NCBI GenBank assembly: GCA_016711505.1
Contig: JADJSV010000009.1
Location: 1 to 64,000 of the forward strand
DNA: 64,000 nucleotides
From: Bacteroidota bacterium
GTDB lineage: Bacteria; Bacteroidota; Bacteroidia; AKYH767-A; 2013-40CM-41-45
Direction: 5' to 3'
Position 1 is the stretch's first letter. Every line of letters starts with the position of its first letter. The notes below the pieces were generated by a model. That model worked only from the letters and a program-made list of their open reading frames with translations. It was not told the DNA's origin and did not search any database. A program made the translations under genes and the position numbers. This document shows, one piece after another, positions 1 through 10,300 of this stretch.

Positions 1-326
1 TGACTCATGTGACTTTACTGACAATGTCATGGACGATCGTTCATCCGATCGATGAAGAAAGTCCGATGTATGGCTGGACAGCCGACGATTTCATTAAAAA
101 AGAAGTAGAATTTCTTGTATTGATCAAGGCCTACGAAGAAACATTTGCTCAAACCGTTCACACCCGTTCTTCCTACAGGGCTGAAGAAATTATATTTGGT
201 GCAAAATTTCTTCCAATCTTAAAACCCGGCGACAATAATTCCGTAACAGTTGAGCTCAATCGAATAAATGAATATACAACCACTCCACTTTTTGAAGAGT
301 TGAAATATTCTGAAGAACCGAAATAA
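1..326 (+). CDS. Inward rectifier K+ channel (KirBac-type), C-terminal fragment
   Basis: The reading frame is already open at base 3 and ends in TAA at 324-326, so this is the 3' end of a gene that starts outside the window. The visible ~108 residues match the cytoplasmic immunoglobulin-like domain of prokaryotic inward rectifier potassium channels: the stretch LTMSWTIVHPIDEESP, followed by a GW.DDF-like segment, a 'V..YEETFAQTVH.R.SY' strand pair and 'EIIFGAKFLPIL'. In this family the C-terminal domain forms the tetrameric gating vestibule below the membrane pore. The pore (TVGYG filter) is not in the window. The flippase-like gene starts 16 bases downstream and could be cotranscribed. The family call rests on these motifs and is fairly confident; channel selectivity cannot be judged from this fragment. 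Confidence 0.8.
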   Translation, partial: THVTLLTMSWTIVHPIDEESPMYGWTADDFIKKEVEFLVLIKAYEETFAQTVHTRSSYRAEEIIFGAKFLPILKPGDNNSVTVELNRINEYTTTPLFEELKYSEEPK

Positions 327-342
327 TTTAAAATCATATCCA

Positions 343-1347
343 TTGAACAAAAAAGCAATATCCGTTATTAAGTACATTATTTTACTTGCCATTGGTGTCG
401 TATTATTATGGATAGCATTCAGGAAAGTCGATCTTCCAAAAATGATCGCCGATATTAAGAATGCAAATCTTTTTTGGGTTGGATTATCAGTTGTAACAAG
501 CCTGGTAGCATTCACAAGCCGGGCAATCCGCTGGAATTTATTGATAGAGCCATTAGGTTATAAACCTAAACTCAGTAACACTTGTGCTTCACTAATGATC
601 GGTTATCTGGCTAACCTGGCAGTACCCAGGTTAGGAGAAGTTACGCGATGCGGATCTCTCAACCAAACTGAAAATGTTCCATTTGATAAATTGTTAGGCA
701 CTGTTATTTTTGAACGCATCATTGATGTATTGTGTCTTCTTACATGTATCATTCTGGTAGCAGTATCAGAATACGAACGACTGGGAAATTTCTTAAATGA
801 AAATATTTTCGATCCGATGAAAAGCAAGGTACATTCATTTATCAATTCACCGATATCAATTGCAATCGTCCTGATCATATTTCTTTCACTTTTAATTTTC
901 TTATTCAAGAATAAAAAAAGCAAAGGTTTTATTTCGAAGTTTACAGTGATCTTAAAAGGAATCGGAGATGGAATGGTTTCTGTCAAAAGAATGAAAAAAC
1001 CGTTTCAGTTTATTTTTCATACAATACTGATCTGGGCTATGTATTTCATGATGTCTTATCTCTGCTTTTTTGCTTTACCTGCAACTTCACAGTTAAGCTG
1101 GCATGCAGGTTTGTTTGTATTAGTAGTTGGCGGTTTAGGTATGAGTGCGCCATCTCCCGGAGGAGTTGGATCCTATCATGTTTTAGTCGCTGCAGGATTA
1201 TATCTTTATGGCATATCGGACCAGGATGGAAAAACTTTCGCAACATTGATGCATGCCTCACAAACCTTGGTGGTGATTGTATTCGGAGCATTATCTTTCC
1301 TATATTTATTCCTCAAACAAAAGAATGGAACCGCTAACGCATCTTGA
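343..1347 (+). CDS. Lysylphosphatidylglycerol synthase TM-region / flippase-like membrane protein (UPF0104)
   Basis: A 334-residue integral membrane protein with about eight hydrophobic segments. The order of motifs is that of the LPG_synthase_TM (flippase-like, AglD2/MprF N-terminal) family: early 'W.AFRKVDLPKM..DIKNANLFW', then 'RAIRWNLLIEPLG', 'A.LMIGYLANLAVPRLGEVTRCG', and a late 'GGLGMSAPSPGGVGSYH'. Members are thought to move lipids or lipid-linked precursors, but the substrate here is unknown. No lysyltransferase domain is fused. The only plausible start in frame is TTG at 343; no ATG lies between it and the upstream stop region. The 3' end overlaps the rfaE2 start by 23 bases, which suggests translational coupling and possibly a shared role in envelope glycolipid synthesis (inference). 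Confidence 0.82.
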   Translation: MNKKAISVIKYIILLAIGVVLLWIAFRKVDLPKMIADIKNANLFWVGLSVVTSLVAFTSRAIRWNLLIEPLGYKPKLSNTCASLMIGYLANLAVPRLGEVTRCGSLNQTENVPFDKLLGTVIFERIIDVLCLLTCIILVAVSEYERLGNFLNENIFDPMKSKVHSFINSPISIAIVLIIFLSLLIFLFKNKKSKGFISKFTVILKGIGDGMVSVKRMKKPFQFIFHTILIWAMYFMMSYLCFFALPATSQLSWHAGLFVLVVGGLGMSAPSPGGVGSYHVLVAAGLYLYGISDQDGKTFATLMHASQTLVVIVFGALSFLYLFLKQKNGTANAS

Positions 1348-1831
1348 TATTATAAAACGAAAAGTTGTTGATCTGAACCAACTTCAGCATTTGATTTACA
1401 GATGGCGTTTTTTATCAAAAAAGATAGTTTTCACCAATGGATGCTTCGATATTCTGCATTTAGGTCATATAGATTATCTGGCAAAAGCGTCAGATTTAGG
1501 AGATATTTTAGTGCTGGGAGTCAATTCTGATGCCTCCACCAGAGGATTAAAGGGCCCGAATCGCCCAATCAACAATGAAGAACAAAGGTCAGTTTTGCTT
1601 GCTTCACTGCATTTTATGGACGCAGTCATCATTTTTGACGACCCTACACCCATCGAATTGATAAAAATCGTACGTCCGGATGTTTTAGTGAAAGGTTCTG
1701 ACTATAATTTGAGCAACATCGTCGGAGCCGATATCGTTCAATCTTATGGCGGACAAGTAAAAACCATCGATTTTTTGCCGGGTTACTCAACGACAATGAT
1801 CGAGGAAAAAATTATTTCCGGCAGAAAGTAA
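1325..1831 (+). CDS. rfaE2: D-glycero-beta-D-manno-heptose 1-phosphate adenylyltransferase (RfaE domain II)
   Basis: A 168-residue nucleotidyltransferase of the cytidylyltransferase-like fold. The signature FTNGCFDILHLGHIDYL contains the HxGH nucleotide-binding motif. It is followed by 'LVLGVNSDAS.RGLKGPNRPI' and 'RPDVLVKGSDY', the usual RfaE domain II sequence. It activates heptose 1-phosphate with ATP to give ADP-heptose for LPS core synthesis, in the cytoplasm. In E. coli this domain is fused to a sugar kinase as HldE; here it stands alone, as is common in Bacteroidota. ATG at 1325 is preferred over an upstream in-frame codon at 1277 because the extra residues lie inside the preceding gene and do not resemble the family. 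It overlaps the flippase-like gene by 23 bases. Family assignment is strong. Confidence 0.92.
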   Translation: MEPLTHLDIIKRKVVDLNQLQHLIYRWRFLSKKIVFTNGCFDILHLGHIDYLAKASDLGDILVLGVNSDASTRGLKGPNRPINNEEQRSVLLASLHFMDAVIIFDDPTPIELIKIVRPDVLVKGSDYNLSNIVGADIVQSYGGQVKTIDFLPGYSTTMIEEKIISGRK

Positions 1832-1876
1832 ATCTTGAATCAATAATAATTTTATATTTACAATAAAGAATAAAGA

Positions 1877-2290
1877 ATGAAACCAATTCGACAATTTTCG
1901 GGACTCGTATTATTGCTATGTTTTGTAGCATTGTACTCCTGCTCTAAAGAAGAATACTTCAAATCTGAGTCAGGTATAAAAAAACAATTAGAAGGTAGTT
2001 GGAGTCTTATTCCAATTCCCCGGACTAATCCGGATCAGAACTGGGCATTTGACAATAATGACAAAATGACCAGAAGTGAATTAAACGTAAATTACACGGG
2101 CGATTTTACAGTGAGCACTTCACTTACTAAAGCTGAGATCAAACTTGAAAATTTCACTGTCGTTTCCGGTTCGTTCGACTATAATGGAACATGGGAAATC
2201 GTTCAACTGGATGATGATTTTCTTATCATCGCCAATGACCGGGAAGGAACTTCAGGTATAAAAGAATTAGAATTCACTAAGAAAAAATAA
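1877..2290 (+). CDS. Small lipoprotein, lipocalin-like domain
   Basis: A 137-residue protein with a lipoprotein signal peptide: a basic start (MKPIRQ), a hydrophobic core, and the lipobox LYSC with Cys near residue 22. Acylation and export to the outer membrane or periplasm are therefore likely. The mature part begins with 'L.GSWSLIPIPRTNPDQNW', resembling lipocalin-like lipoproteins of Bacteroidota in which an early GxW motif opens a small beta barrel; the rest is strand-rich with a conserved-looking 'GTWEIVQLDDDFLIIAN' segment. The ligand is unknown. It follows rfaE2 by 45 bases and is closed by the terminator at 2316-2346. Confidence 0.6.
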   Translation: MKPIRQFSGLVLLLCFVALYSCSKEEYFKSESGIKKQLEGSWSLIPIPRTNPDQNWAFDNNDKMTRSELNVNYTGDFTVSTSLTKAEIKLENFTVVSGSFDYNGTWEIVQLDDDFLIIANDREGTSGIKELEFTKKK

Positions 2291-2315
2291 TACTTCACAC
2301 AGATATTTAATGATG

Positions 2316-2346
2316 AGCCAATTCCGGAAGGGGTTGGCTTTTTTCG
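2316..2346 (+). terminator. Rho-independent terminator after the lipoprotein gene
   Basis: AGCCAA (2316-2321) pairs with TTGGCT (2334-2339) around a loop in which TTCC can pair further with GGAA, followed by a T-rich run (2339-2345). It lies 25 bases after the lipoprotein stop codon. Confidence 0.8.
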
Positions 2347-2890
2347 TTTTTAATTTGAAGTTGGAGATTAGAAATCTCAACCGTCCGATAAAACTAATTT
2401 CATATTATAGTAAATCCTAGATGCAAGTTCCAGGTTTCAATTTTTCTTTTTTTGTTTGCCCAAATCGAAAATTAAAAATTGCTTCAACACTTTGAAATTG
2501 ATTTTGATGAACGATATATTTCAAACAACCGATTTCAATTTTGGGTGACAATTTGGTTTTAATGATTAGACTTTTATTTCAGGAAAAAGCTGTGTGTTTA
2601 AAGAGTGCGCCCCTAAAGGTGCTTAGCGCTCTTGTATAGTCCAAAAGTTACCAAGATTTTGGCCCTAACGGGCCTTATCATCTATAAATTAAAAGCGAAT
2701 ACATCATTGCTTTTAACAAATGATATTACTCTGCTGACAATAATAGAGGCTAATCTGCAAACAATCTTTTATAAATAATCTCATTTCAATAAAACGAAAT
2801 TTCAATTCATTTCAATAAAAGCAACTTTTATTCATTTTTCATTCTTCATTATTAATTTTAAACTACTTTCACACTTCTAAAAATTGATCA
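2347..2890. other. Gene-free AT-rich intergenic region with one dispersed repeat
   Basis: No coding sequence is supported here. The stretch is AT-rich with short iterations such as TTTCAATAAAA near 2780-2835. The only distinctive part is the repeat at 2621-2676. The radA promoter should lie just before 2891; TACTTTCA near 2863 is a weak TAnnTTTG-like candidate. Confidence 0.5.
2621..2676 (+). repeat. Dispersed intergenic repeat, copy 1 (TAGCGCTC...TAACGGGCC)
   Basis: The segment runs GCTTAGCGCTCTTGTA..., then GTTACCAA, then TAACGGGCC. A diverged copy lies on the opposite strand at 33918-33968. Shared blocks in order are TAGCGCTC, GTA-AGTC, GTTACCAA and TAACGGGCC. Neither copy is in a gene. 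It is probably a member of a multi-copy non-coding family. Confidence 0.6.
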
Positions 2891-4267
2891 GTGGCTAAAA
2901 TTAAAACGTCTTTCTTTTGTCAGAATTGTGGTGCGCAAGCGCCTAAGTGGACCGGAAGATGTCCTTCATGCGGACAATGGAATACTTTTGTTGAAGAAGT
3001 AATTCAACGAAAAGAAGATCTTCCCGGCTGGAAAAAAAAAGATGGTGTAAAAAAGAAAGTCGCACAAGCTCAGTTACTCAGCGAAGTAGCAATAAAAGAT
3101 GAGCATAGAATTGCATTGCCCGATCAGGAAATGCATAGAGTACTGGGTGGTGGACTTGTTCCCGGATCATTGATCTTAATGGGTGGAGAACCGGGTATCG
3201 GTAAATCTACATTGTTACTTCAACTTGCATTGTCAATGAAGAAACAATCTGTTCTATACATCAGTGGTGAAGAGAGCGAGCAGCAGATAAAAATGCGCGC
3301 AGACAGACTGAAGCTTTCAAGCGAAGCCTTTTTTATTCTGACAGAAACTTCGCTGGAAAATATTTTTCAACAGATCTCTGCAATGCATCCGCAGATCCTG
3401 ATCATTGATTCAATACAAACGATCTTCAGTAATAAAATAGAATCATCACCGGGAAGTGTTTCTCAGATCCGCGAATGCGCCGGAGAACTTTTACGTTTTG
3501 CAAAAGAGAGTTCTGTTCCTGTTTTTCTCATCGGACATATTACAAAAGACGGAACTATTGCTGGCCCGAAAATTCTTGAACACATGGTTGATACAGTTCT
3601 TCAATTCGAAGGCGATCGTCATCATGTATATAGAATTCTGCGTGCAAATAAAAATCGTTTTGGTTCAACGGCCGAGATCGGTATCTATGAAATGCAAGGT
3701 TCAGGTCTTCGCGAAGTAGATAATCCTTCTGAAGTACTGATCGCAAATCGCGAAGAAAGTCTATCAGGTGTTGCAATCTCCGCAACGATGGAAGGTATCC
3801 GTCCTCTTTTAATAGAAACACAAGCGCTTGTAAGTTCAGCTGTGTATGGTACACCGCAACGTTCATCAACCGGTTTTGACTTACGTCGATTAAGTATGTT
3901 GCTAGCTGTACTTGAAAAACGATGTGGCTTCCGACTGGGCGCAAAAGATGTTTTTTTAAATATAGCCGGTGGAATAAAAGTTGAAGACCCTGCAATTGAT
4001 CTCGCTGTGATCTGTGCAGTATTATCATCAAGCGAAGACATTGCAATTTCACCAAGGATAGCATTTTCAGCAGAAGTAGGTTTGAGTGGCGAAATTCGTC
4101 CGGTCACAAGAATAGAGCAACGAATCAGTGAAGCCGAAAAAATGGGCTTCGAAGAAATTCTGATCAGCAAGTACAATCTCAAAGGATTAGACAAGAGTCG
4201 TTATAAGGCGATCCGGATTAATGCTGTTTCGAAAGTTGAAGAGGTGTTTCAGCATTTATTCGCATAG
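2891..4267 (+). CDS. radA: DNA repair protein RadA/Sms
   Basis: A 458-residue RadA. Features in order: an N-terminal four-cysteine zinc finger (C10, C13, C24, C27), a RecA-type ATPase core with Walker A GGEPGIGKST near residue 98, the RadA-specific KNRFGS motif near residue 254, and a C-terminal Lon protease-like domain ('G..VEDPAIDLAV.CAVLSS') that lacks protease activity in this family. RadA is a hexameric helicase that drives branch migration and D-loop extension during recombination. The start is GTG at 2891, which directly precedes the zinc finger at the expected distance. Length and motifs are complete. It converges with the giant CotH gene, with a long hairpin between them. Confidence 0.95.
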   Translation: MAKIKTSFFCQNCGAQAPKWTGRCPSCGQWNTFVEEVIQRKEDLPGWKKKDGVKKKVAQAQLLSEVAIKDEHRIALPDQEMHRVLGGGLVPGSLILMGGEPGIGKSTLLLQLALSMKKQSVLYISGEESEQQIKMRADRLKLSSEAFFILTETSLENIFQQISAMHPQILIIDSIQTIFSNKIESSPGSVSQIRECAGELLRFAKESSVPVFLIGHITKDGTIAGPKILEHMVDTVLQFEGDRHHVYRILRANKNRFGSTAEIGIYEMQGSGLREVDNPSEVLIANREESLSGVAISATMEGIRPLLIETQALVSSAVYGTPQRSSTGFDLRRLSMLLAVLEKRCGFRLGAKDVFLNIAGGIKVEDPAIDLAVICAVLSSSEDIAISPRIAFSAEVGLSGEIRPVTRIEQRISEAEKMGFEEILISKYNLKGLDKSRYKAIRINAVSKVEEVFQHLFA

Positions 4268-4301
4268 AGCAATTCTATAATTTAAACTGAATAAAATTTT
4301 T

Positions 4302-4376
4302 AACACTAAGATCACTAAAATTTGTCACAAGAACACATTGCGCTCTTGTGACAAAATTTAGTGATCTTAGTGTTTT
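4302..4376. terminator. Long inverted repeat / bidirectional terminator
   Basis: The left arm AACACTAAGATCACTAAAAT... (4302-4332) is almost fully complementary to the right arm ending GATCTTAGTGTTTT (4345-4376). The stem is about 30 bp with a short loop. It sits between the convergent radA and CotH-type genes, with A/T runs on both sides, so it can terminate both. Its sequence resembles the hairpins at 22526-22623 and 45009-45169. Confidence 0.8.
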
Positions 4377-4382
4377 ATTTTT

Positions 4383-7300
4383 TTAATTTTTAATTAATTT
4401 TTTCAATACTCTTGAATTCTCATTTTCGATCGATAAGAAATAAACTCCCGAAGCAAGTTCGCCAACATTCATAGTCATTTGCATTTCAGAATTCGCCTGT
4501 TGTTTTTCGGAAATAAGTTTTCCATTCGCAGCAAACAATTTTACAACCTTATCGGAGTTAGTATTATCGAATTGGATAGTTATCTGATCAACAAATGGAT
4601 TCGGATATATTTCCAATTGCATTGAATTTGAAATTGAACCGTTTCTACTAATAATAGAAATACTGATCGTATCACTTGCGCTACATCCATTTGCATCAGT
4701 TACCATAACAAAATAATCACCGCTGATCGCAGTTGTAATAAACTGAGTCGTTGCCGTTGTATTCCATGAATAAGAAGCAAACCCTGAACCCGCATCAAGC
4801 ACTATTGAGTTTCCTGATTCCAGAGCAGTGTCATTTCCTAAAGAGATCACAGGAATAGAATTGATATTTGCATTTACTGCAATAGGTTCACTAGGACAAA
4901 TCCCACCGGCAACAGCAAAATACTGAACACTGGAATTAAGAACAGGCGTAATGAATGTACTACCTGTACCGAGAATTGTTCCACCCGGTGCATCGAACCA
5001 TGTAATCGTTTCAGATGAATTTGCATTTAATGTCAGAGAAGCACTTCCACAATTTGAAGCATCCGTTACTGAAATCGCTGATACAGGATTTACTGTTGCT
5101 TCAACCGCAACGAAATTACTCGGACAAATTCCTGCAGTCTGAATGTACATGGTAGTTGTCGTTGTTAAGATCGGAGTAGTAAATGAATTTCCTGTTGTGA
5201 TAAAATTTCCATTGACAGCATCGTACCAGTTAATTGTACCACTACCATTTGCAAGTAGTGTGAAAGATGTCGGTCCGCATGCTGATGCATCAATACCTGT
5301 TGGATCAGCTTCAATTGGATTGACTGTTACATTTACTGCAACAAAATTACCAGGACAAACATCACCTGCCTGTACGTAATAAGTTGAAGACGCACTTAAG
5401 ACAGGCGTTGTAAATACAGAACCAGTACCGATCACTGAGCCATTTGGTGCATCATACCAATTTATAATATCAGGAGAATTTGCTGTCAGTTGAACAGAAA
5501 CTGCACCGCAAGCATTTATGTCAGCAACTGCAGGATCTGCAGGGATCTGATTGATGATTGCATCAGCAGCAACAAAATTACTTGGACAAATTCCTGAAGT
5601 CTGCGCATAATAAGTTGTGCTTGTATTCAAAACAGGAGTATTGAAAGTTGTTCCAGTTCCAACTAATGAACCGTTAGGCGCATCAAACCATGTTATAGTT
5701 CCTGAAGAGTTTGCAGTCAAAGAAAGTGCAGATGCTCCGCAAGAATTATCGCTTGTTGTTACAGGATCAGGAGAAACGGTATTGATAGTTGCCGTTACGG
5801 GAATAAAATTGCTGGTACAAACAGCACCTGCCTGAACATAATATACCGTTGTTGAATTTAAAACAGGCGAAGTAAAATTACTTCCTGTAAATAGAAGCGT
5901 TCCGTTTGGAGCATCATACCATTTTAATACTTCAAGTGATGATGCAGAAAGATTAACAGTTCCATTTCCACAACGGTTGTTATCAGTAACCGTAGGATCA
6001 GCTGCAAAGGCATCAATATTAGCATTTACTTCTACGAATGAACTAGGACAAATTGTACCGGCCTGAAGATAATACGATGTAGAAGTTGTCAGCGCCGGAG
6101 TTGTGAACGCAGATCCTGAAAAGAGCAAGTTTCCGTTCGGTGCATCATACCAGTTAATAGTTGAAGCTGAATTTGCCTGAAGAGTAATGATCCCCGAACC
6201 ACAACGTGTTACATCATTTGTTGTTGGATTAGCAGTGATTGCATTTATTGTAGCAGTGACAGGAATTCTGTTGCTGATACAACCTACTCCGGCTTCAACA
6301 TAATAAGTTGTAGTTTGTGAAAGTACAGGCGTACTATAATTTGTTCCTGTAAAAATTGAAGAACCACCAGTAGCGACTGTGTACCATCTGACAACAGCTG
6401 TGTCATTTGCAATAAGGGTAACAGAACCATTTCCACAATTCTCTGCACCTGTTACTACAGGATCTGCTGTAAACTGATTGATGATTGCATTAGCAGCCAC
6501 TCTTGAACTCGGACAAGTTGTACCTGATTGTACATAGTATGTTGTTGTTGAATTCAAATTTGGCGTTGTATAAGTTAAACCTGTTCCTAAGAGTGTTCCT
6601 CCGGAAGTTGAAGAATACCAGGCAGCAGTAGAAGAATTTGCTGTTAGAGTTACAGTACCATTTCCACATCTTGCAACATCTGAAACAGCAGGCGGACTTG
6701 CAACAACATCAATCGTTGCAGTTGCAATTACACGAGAAGAAGGACAAACAGTACCTGCTTCAACAAAATAATTTGTTGTCGACGGAATTGAAGGTGTATT
6801 AAAATTTGTTCCTGTAAATAATAATGTTCCGCCGGTTGCTGCAGAGAACCAGTTGATAACTGCTGTATCAGATGCAGTAAGCAAAACACTTCCGGCACCA
6901 CAACGGCTGGCATTTGTTACAACAGGCGCAGCTGTTATTCCATTGATTATTGCACTGACAGAAACTCTCGGACTTGGACAGAATGATCCTGCAGAAAGAT
7001 AATAAGTTGTAGTTTGATTAAGTGAAGGCGTTGTAAAAGCAGTGCCGGTATTAACCAGGTTTCCTCCTACTGCTGCATCAAACCAACTGATAGTAGCTGT
7101 ATCCGATGCAGTTAAATTTACATTTCCTGTACCACATCTTGAAACATTGCTTGTTACCGGAGAAGCCGTTACTGCATTGATGACAGCATTCACTCTTACC
7201 CGGACACTTGGACAAACACCTGAAGCCTGTACAAAGTAACCGGTAGATTGCGTTAATGAAGGTGTAGTAAATGAAACTCCTGTTCCAACAATTGTTGCAG

Positions 7301-10300
7301 AAGTAGAATCAGCAAACCAATTTAAATTCGATGTACCTGCTGCAGAAAGTACCAGAGTTCCGGTACCACATCTTGAAGCTGATGTTGTTGAAGAAATTTG
7401 TTCAACAGCACCTACTGTCAATGCTACACCTGATGAACTTGCCGAGCAACCGGAAGCTGTAACTTTTACAGAATAGGAACCGGCAGTTGATACTGTTATG
7501 CTTGTTCCTGTAGAACCTGACATCAGATTATTGTCTTTGTACCATTGATAAGTTGCACCACTAACTGAACCGACATTTAAAACAACAGAAGAACCATTAC
7601 AAATTCCTGTAGAACCCGGAGTTGTGATCTGAGCAACAGGTCCTGAATATGCACGACCCGGTGACCCTAATAAACATCCGGCGAACCAATTGTTACCATC
7701 GTCTGCACTTGCAGTTTCATTAAGTCTTTCAAGTGTATATCCACCCGCATCAGCTGTTGTTGCAAATGGTAATTGATCTGAATACAAAACAGACATTTGC
7801 AACTGATCATTTCTGTCAAACAATCTCAACTCTTCTCCACTATTGGAGAAATCAAACTTAAAGTCTCCGATAACATTTGATACTGTGGGATAAACTGCAC
7901 TAAATTTCTCAAGATCCGATGCTAAAACTAAATAACCATTTGCAGGAATAGAAGTTGTAACCGGCAATATGTAAGTATGATTATCAGCTTCATCTCTGAA
8001 CATCCAGTTTGAAAGATCGATAGCCTGGCTGCCTCTGTTGTGGATCTCTATCCAGTCACCCGATTCATTCAACGAATCACTGTGATAATTCAATTCACTG
8101 AATGCTAATTGCGGACTAGCAGCTGAACCTGTGAAGTAACATGTAATAACATCGCTGGAAGTAAAGTTATAGGTTGCACTTTGATTCGTGTTATTCGATG
8201 AAATCACAACATTACTTCTCCAGTGATCAAATGTATATCCGGGATTTGGTATTGCAGTTATTGTTACCGGATTTCCATTAAAGTAAACTCCATTCCATGG
8301 ATAAGTTGATGGAGTGATTGTTGAAATCTGAACAACACCTGCACCGGCCGGACTTACTTGTAAAGTTAATGTCACCTGACCTGACAGTTGAAATTCACTT
8401 TGAACAAAATTTCTTGCATAAGTAGGTCTGCTATTTGCAAAGGATAGCATGGAAGCAATATTTGTTATCCAGGTTGCTGAATCAATTCCGCCCCATTTTT
8501 CACTTTGCAGATGGTAATCATATTTAAGAGAATCTCTCAACAAATATGCATTGGCCTGAACATTTGAAGGAAGGAAGATCGTATTGACAAGATCGGCATA
8601 ACGATTAATAAAATATCTTTTAAACGTTGCATTCTGTGTAAAATATTTAAAGAGATCTGAATTGTAATTATGCGGCGAAGCATTTCTTGCAACAGAAAGC
8701 ATATTATTAGTAACACTACCATTATATCCTAATCCAAACTCAAGATCATAGATCAGATATTTAAATTTTCCATCGCCTTTTTTCGGTCTCCACAATTTTA
8801 AATTATTATTTGTTCCACCCATCCAGTCATCATTCGGATAATATGTTTCAGCGATAAAATAATCTGCCATATTCTGGAGATCCATCATCGAAGATATTGT
8901 ATTGTAATAATCAGGATCAGAAGGAGAAGTGGTTGTAGCAAAATTGTGCATTGCGAAAAAAGCAGAATCACTTCCCTTTTTTACTTCAATACCCGTATAG
9001 AAATAACTTTCTTTCAAAAAATCGATCTCATCAGCTTTGTATCCATAATTACCTTCGACCCAATGATGATCATCATTTTCACGGAAATAATAAATTCCCC
9101 AGTTCTGACCATTGAGTGTTAAGATACAAGGTTCATAGGCAATATAATTATTGTAAGTGCCTTTCAGGATCCGGTTCATCAATGCATCCCGCATGTTGCA
9201 TTTGTTACGGTCATTTCCTGCCATGTGAAGAATGAAATTATCCCATTTATCGTTCCATGGCTTAAGTGATTGTAAACTGTAATTAAGATTAGACAGACCA
9301 TACTTATCACCAAGTTTTATTTCCAGACTCTTCTGTGGTGCTGAACGTGACCATCCTCCTGTTACTGCAAGACCAGAGTTAAATTTAAATTGCAGACTTT
9401 TATCTCTTTCATAAAATTCCAGTGTAACATCTTTTTCTAGATCCAGCCAGTAGTTTGCTCCCCAATGCGGATTGGCTGATGTATAACCGGGTCCGTCTGC
9501 AAAAATTCCGGTGTTATAATCATATAGGTTATCCGGATCAGTAGTTAATGCAACTACAGGTAACCTGGTCGTGAAATTTATAAAGTAAGTATTCGTGACC
9601 GTTGTGCTACCAATTGCATTTGGCGCAAATACTCTTGCACGAATTGTTTTAGTTGAAGAAATTGAAATCGGTGATGTATAAAGAGTACTTGTTTCAGTTA
9701 CATCACTTCCATCATTTGTGTATCGAATACTTCCACCGGGAAATGTTGTAGTTAAAGAAAGTGAACGTGTTCCTGAATAAAATCCACCTTGCAATGAAAA
9801 AATAGGAAATGTTGCATAAGAGGTTTTGCAAATTGATCCGTTATTTGAAGTATTCGGAGTGGGCTGATCAGTTAAACACCAGCTTGAACCTCCATCCGGA
9901 ATTCTGGCAATTGAATTATCGATCTCAAGATTTCCTGTTGACTTTTTATCAAGCAAAGAGTTACTCGCATTTGTCAGAAAAATTGTTTCTCCTGTTTTAC
10001 TGATTTTAAAATCAGCATGAAAATATGTTGTTGATGAATAATGAAACCATGATGGTACAGAGGAAAAAAGTACTGAACCATTTTTGACAGAAAAAGTCAG
10101 ATATGGATTTGAACTCATGTCATTATATGTTCCGGTAGTGTTGTGGACTTCAACCGCAAGTACGTTTGTTCCATTCACCAGAAGCGTTCGCAATTTACTG
10201 TAATCAAGATAAAAGCTATCCGGATATTCATTTTGAAAAAGAAGAGCTTCATGACCAAGAGGTGAAAGTTCATTCCATGCAGGAACAATTCCGGGCGAGC

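Noticed and set aside
219..986. Antisense ORFs of 98 and 127 aa over the flippase gene
   Set aside because: They overlap a clear membrane-protein gene and carry no motif.
3555..4194. Two 169-aa antisense ORFs opposite radA
   Set aside because: They lie wholly within the strongly conserved radA gene, have no recognisable domain, and follow from codon bias.
4951..7239. Several plus-strand ORFs inside the Ig-repeat array
   Set aside because: They recur with the repeat period and are shadows of the minus-strand gene.
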